NCBI GenBank assembly: GCA_942491415.1
Contig: CALOAD010000015.1
Location: 1 to 16,905 of the forward strand
Length of the DNA stretch: 16,905 nucleotides
Source of the DNA: CALOAD01 sp942491415
GTDB lineage: Bacteria > Cyanobacteriota > Vampirovibrionia > Gastranaerophilales > CALOAD01
Reading direction: 5' to 3'
Both the position numbers and the translations under genes were made by a program. The notes beneath the pieces are model-generated. The model searched no databases. It saw nothing but the letters and a program-made list of their open reading frames with translations, and had not been told where the DNA came from. Below, piece by piece: positions 14,101-16,905 of the stretch. Every line of letters begins with the position of its first letter. The stretch's first letter is position 1.

Positions 14101-14214
14101 ATGTCATCTCGAGTCAATAGCCTTTGGTTGATGTGTCGAGAGATCTCATGACCTCATATTAAATCATGAGATCTTTCGACACGATTCGCTCCGCAAATCG
14201 GCTCAAGATGACGT
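14101..14214. repeat. MITE-like composite palindromic repeat
   Basis: A 19-bp inverted pair with one mismatch (14133-14151 and 14164-14182, core GAGATCTCATGA/TCATGAGATCTTTC) has a 12-nt loop. A second, outer inverted pair surrounds it: ATGTCATCTCGAG (14101-14113) with CTCAAGATGACGT (14202-14214). The outer ends belong to the GTCATC(T/C)TGAG type seen in many dispersed bacterial palindromes. It carries no ORF and lies between the hcp operon and nuoE. It could fold into a strong hairpin and end the hcp transcript. Transposition by an outside transposase is plausible but unproven. Confidence 0.72.
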
Positions 14215-14259
14215 TAAAGCAATATTTCAATTTAATTGCCGGATAGGCTTTTAATTGTA

Positions 14260-14285
14260 ATGCCCCTTACTATTGTTAGGGGTAT
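14260..14285 (+). terminator. Small GC-rich hairpin, possible terminator
   Basis: ATGCCCCTTAC (14260-14270) pairs with GTTAGGGGTAT (14275-14285), with one mismatch and one G-U pair and a TATT loop. Only TTTG follows, so termination would be weak. It lies about 100 bp before the nuoE-like gene. Confidence 0.35.
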
Positions 14286-14387
14286 TTGCTTATATAAATT
14301 AGCCTGATAGGGAAAGTTTATTTTTGGGTTGTTGTGTTAAAACTAATTTATATGTTAATGATTTTTTAAAAATGGAACTATTAGAAG

Positions 14388-14864
14388 ATGCTTTTATATC
14401 ACGAATTGCCAGAGGAAATAATTTCTTATATTGATGAATGGAAAGGCAAGAAAGGGTGTCTCATAATGATTTTGAGGAAAATTCAAAATCATTATGATTA
14501 TGTGCCTGAAGATATATGTTTTCTACTTGCAGATGAGCTTAAACTTCCTCTTGCACGAATTTATGAGGTTTTAACCTTTTACAACTATTTTAAGCTACAG
14601 GAATCTGCTAAATATAAAATTGCTGTCTGTTCCGGAACAGCCTGTTATTTAAAAGGTGCGCCTGAATTAATTGAAATTATTACGAAAAAATTGGTTCTTA
14701 ACAACGATTTTAAAAGTCAGGACGGGTTGTTTAAGCTTGAAAATGTTAGGTGCATGGGGTGTTGTGGTTTAGCTCCTGTCATAAATATCAACGGCAAAAT
14801 TTACGGAAAGTTAAATGCCGACAAGCTTACAGGTATTTTAGATAAGTATATCGAGAAAGGTTGA
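14388..14864 (+). CDS. nuoE: NuoE/HndA-type thioredoxin-like [2Fe-2S] subunit
   Basis: This is the 24-kDa-type [2Fe-2S] subunit that passes electrons between the flavin subunit and other centres in NADH dehydrogenases, NAD(P)-linked [FeFe] hydrogenases and formate dehydrogenases. The 158-residue protein has an N-terminal helical part (LPEEIISYIDEWKGKKGCLI ... HYDYVPEDI) and LARIYEVLTFYNYFKL. The cluster ligands are Cys81 and Cys86 (AVCSGTACYLKG) and Cys122 and Cys126 (RCMGCCGLAP). The short form and its pairing with a NuoF-type gene fit HndA of hydrogenase-like complexes better than complex I. The ribosome-binding site is weak (TTAGAAG). The frame is intact, but its partner immediately downstream is broken. 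The subunit is therefore either an orphan or a recently stranded gene, unless another NuoF/HndC exists elsewhere. Confidence 0.92.
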   Translation: MLLYHELPEEIISYIDEWKGKKGCLIMILRKIQNHYDYVPEDICFLLADELKLPLARIYEVLTFYNYFKLQESAKYKIAVCSGTACYLKGAPELIEIITKKLVLNNDFKSQDGLFKLENVRCMGCCGLAPVININGKIYGKLNADKLTGILDKYIEKG

Positions 14865-14869
14865 ATATA

Positions 14870-16520
14870 ATGCCGAAGCTTACAAAAGATATGCTGAAAA
14901 AATATTTTAATTCGGATTTTCCGAAAAAATCTTATGTAAAAGTAGGGATGAGCAGTTGTGGGATTGCTTCAGGGGCGGATGATGTTCTATAAATCATTAG
15001 TGGACACTGTTAAGGCGGAAAATTATGATATGGGCATTTTAAAAACAGGCTGTATTGGGATGTGTCATCATGCAGAGCCGCTTATTGAGTGTTAAAATTG
15101 CTGATAGTCCGGAGGTTTTTTACAGAAATGTTGATGAATTTTCTGCTGTTACTATTCTGGATAATGCTATAAATAATAAACAATCACATAAAGAGCTTAT
15201 AGTCTCTGAAAGCAAAATTTTAAAAAAAATTGTACTGAGAAACTGCGGGGTTATTAACCCTGAATCTATAGAGGATTATCTCCAAAATAACGGCTATCAG
15301 GCTATAAATATAAAGTTTTGTCTGAACTTAGTCAGGAGCAAACAATTAATGAAATTACAAAAAGCGGTTTAAGAGGTAGGGAATGCGGAGCGGGTTCTCC
15401 CACAGGAGGTAACATGGAAAAATGCTCGAAAGGAAGCGATTCAGATAAATATATAATTTGTAACGGTGACGAGGGTGACCCCGGGGCTTATATGGACAGA
15501 AGTGTGCTTGGCGAGGAGGATCCGCATTCTGTCATCGAAGGAATGATGATTGCAGGGCATTCCATAGGGGCTTCGCATGGCATCTTTTATATTCGGGCAG
15601 AGTATCCGCTTGCGGTTGATAGGATCCAAAATGCCATTAATCAGTGTAATGAATACGGGTTGCTTGGCAAAAATATTCTTAAGTCGGGTTTTAACTTTGA
15701 TCTTGAAATTCGGCTCGGAGCAGGGGCATTTGTTTGTGGGGAAGAAACTGCTTTGATTGCATCAATTGAGGGTAAGAGAGGTTATCCTGTGCCTCGTCCT
15801 CCTTATCCTTCAGAAAAAGGGTTGTGGAGTTTACCTACGGTTATAAATAATGTAGAAACGCTTGCAAACGTCCCTTATATAATTTTAAACGGATATAAGA
15901 AATTTTCAGATATAGGTACTGAAAAGTCCAAAGGGACAAAGGTTTTTGCTTTAACAGGAAAAATTAATAAATCAGGTTTAGTCGAAATCCCTATGGGAAC
16001 TTCGCTAAGAAAAATAATTGAAGATGTTGGAGGTGGGGTTTTAGATAACAAGGAACTTAAGGCAATTCAAACAGGTGGACCTTCTGGTGGGTTGATTCAT
16101 CCTAAATATCTGGATACAGCCGTAAGTTATGAGAGTTTAGAAAAGTTAGGCTCAATAGTCGGTTCAGGCGGAATGATCGTCATGAACGAGGATGACTGTA
16201 TTGTTGATGTTGTGAAATTCTTTATGGGTTTTTGTGTCGAAGAATCCTGCGGAAAATGCGCTCCTTGCAGGATTGGAAGTTATCAATTATTGAAATTGTT
16301 GAAAAAGATTACCAAGGGTAACGGCAGAATGAAAGATTTAGAGAAAATTAAAACAATTTCGCATGCAATGCAGAAAGCTTCGCTCTGTGGGTTAGGGCAA
16401 ACTGCGGTTAATCCAGTGATTTCGAGTTTAAAGTATTTTGAAGATGAATATATTGAGCACATTAAAGATAAAAAATGCCGCGCAGGGAAATGTTTTATTT
16501 CTGATATTTCAGAACATTAA
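14870..16520 (+). pseudogene. hndC: NuoF/HndC-type flavin and Fe-S subunit, multiply frameshifted
   Basis: This should be the NADH- and FMN-binding subunit of a hydrogenase- or dehydrogenase-type complex. It starts at ATG 14870 behind AGAAAGG, 5 bp after nuoE. The first frame (MPKLTKDMLKKYF ... SSCGIASGADDV) stops at 14990-14992. A second frame from about 14988 (YKSLVDTVKAENYD ... TGCIGMCHHAEPLIE) stops at 15093-15095. A third from 15091 (VKIADSPEVFYRN) runs until about 15311. The last, from about 15312 (KVLSELSQEQTINEITKSGL), runs to 16520. Thus three indels break an N-terminal [2Fe-2S] domain and the start of the NuoF domain. The FMN-loop motif, normally RGRGGAGFPTGxKW, reads GRECGAGSPTGGNM. 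Later parts look normal: NGDEGDPGAYMDRS and the N3-type cluster SCGKCAPCRIG with Cys in SLCGLG. The HndC ferredoxin domain is absent: the frame ends just after KKCRAGKC. No [FeFe] hydrogenase gene follows. Confidence 0.92.
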
Positions 16521-16549
16521 TTATGTAATTATTTATTTATACCTAAACT

Positions 16550-16571
16550 AAAATGGTTTTCAGATTTAGGA
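16550..16571 (+). repeat. 22-bp exact repeat, copy 2
   Basis: This stretch is identical to 8476-8497. It begins 29 bp after the nuoF-like stop and is in frame with it, reading LKWFSDLGEPELIEVLVIS and ending at a stop near 16640. It may be the tail of a decayed gene of which the first copy is another fragment, or a shared regulatory sequence. Confidence 0.5.
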
Positions 16572-16712
16572 GAACCTGAATTGATTGAGGTGCTTGTAAT
16601 TTCTGAAAACAAGAATCACAAATTAACAATGGAACTATTATAAAAAAGAAAAAATGAACAAAGCTCTAAAGCAACGAATTATAACAATAGCCTTTGGTTT
16701 TAACTTGCTAAA

Positions 16713-16733
16713 ATCCTGAAACAAGTTCAGGTT
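16713..16733. repeat. Degenerate ATCCTGAA-type palindrome
   Basis: ATCCTGAA (16713-16720), ACAAG and TTCAGGTT (16726-16733) form an imperfect hairpin of the same type as 12195-12216. Just upstream, 16685-16699 shares 15 bases exactly (CAATAGCCTTTGGTT) with 14115-14129 inside the MITE-like element. This tract is therefore probably a decayed member of the same repeat group. Confidence 0.45.
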
Positions 16734-16798
16734 GATATTATCATTAAAGTTAATGAATAAGTCGATTACTATTTAATATTATTTTGATTAATGATTTT

Positions 16799-16905
16799 TT
16801 AAGCTTTATTCTTGAAAAAAGCATCTTCACCTAATGTTCGTAAATGATTCATTTTATACATCATAAATTGAGAATCTGATACAGATGAATTAGGTGATGT
16901 CCGTG
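16799..16905 (-). CDS. 3' end of an unknown gene (partial)
   Basis: An open minus-strand frame enters from the right edge of the window and ends at a TAA at 16799-16801. The 35 visible C-terminal residues include RTSPNSSVSDSQFMMYKMN and HLRTLGEDAFFKNKA. The frame has a normal amino-acid mix and no other stop, but it is short and I recognise no family. It is probably the C-terminus of a real protein, because the YKMNHLRTLGEDAF stretch looks like a helix rather than random AT-rich translation. Confidence 0.45.
   Translation of the reverse strand, partial: RTSPNSSVSDSQFMMYKMNHLRTLGEDAFFKNKA

Noticed and set aside
15441..15629. Minus-strand ORF inside the nuoF-like remnant
   Set aside because: The plus strand encodes NuoF motifs here; the antisense frame is incidental.
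14355..16801. Short matches between 14355-14383 and the 16627-16801 area (TTAATGATTTTTTAA, AATGGAACTATTA)
   Set aside because: They are short, AT-rich and in a different order in the two places, so common ancestry is not supported.

Overview
The window is an AT-rich bacterial chromosome segment from a fermentative anaerobe. The markers are a flavodiiron protein, a hybrid cluster protein, a superoxide reductase, a D-lactate dehydrogenase and a NuoE/NuoF-type hydrogenase or dehydrogenase module. Several features suggest a gut Gastranaerophilales (Melainabacteria/Vampirovibrionia) or similar non-photosynthetic relative of cyanobacteria: the low GC, the small proteins with an INFGAK-like N-terminal motif, and a tRNA-Asn of cyanobacterial look. 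This placement is inference; an anaerobic low-GC firmicute is the main alternative.

Layout. (1) 1-1010: decayed and lineage-specific material on the minus strand. It holds a frameshifted remnant of an aconitase-superfamily large subunit (LeuC/homoaconitase type) and two tandem related pieces of an unknown small protein. (2) 1398-2580: an alpha/beta hydrolase with a predicted Cys nucleophile, translationally coupled to a four-helix membrane protein. (3) 3001-4842: a ribbon-helix-helix protein converging on leuD-leuB (minus strand), with a shared bidirectional terminator. (4) 5001-7291: a PrsA/SurA-like foldase lipoprotein, tadA and a coiled-coil protein of unknown function. (5) 7617-7688: tRNA-Asn with its own promoter and terminator. 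(6) 8004-11500: a frameshifted superoxide reductase, then fprA - ldhA - a TIGR02757/DUF2400 gene in a tight operon. (7) 11501-12277: a long non-coding region with an unusually GC-rich nested palindrome and an orphan terminator-like hairpin. (8) 12278-14054: hcp plus a 37-residue rubredoxin-like protein. (9) 14101-14214: a MITE-like palindromic repeat. (10) 14388-16520: an intact NuoE/HndA-type [2Fe-2S] protein followed by a NuoF/HndC-type gene broken by three frameshifts, a disrupted FMN-loop motif and a truncated C-terminus. (11) 16521-16905: repeats and the 3' end of an unknown minus-strand gene.

How the genes fit together. Regions 6 and 8 form an oxygen, superoxide and nitrosative-stress defence set of the strict-anaerobe kind: flavodiiron O2/NO reductase, hybrid cluster protein, rubredoxin-like carrier and superoxide reductase, with lactate dehydrogenase as an NADH sink. 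Two redox genes in or next to this set (superoxide reductase and the NuoF/HndC subunit) and a leuC-like gene are visibly broken, while their neighbours are intact. This looks like selective gene erosion rather than uniformly poor sequence. I found no CRISPR array, transposase, prophage or clearly new multi-gene system.
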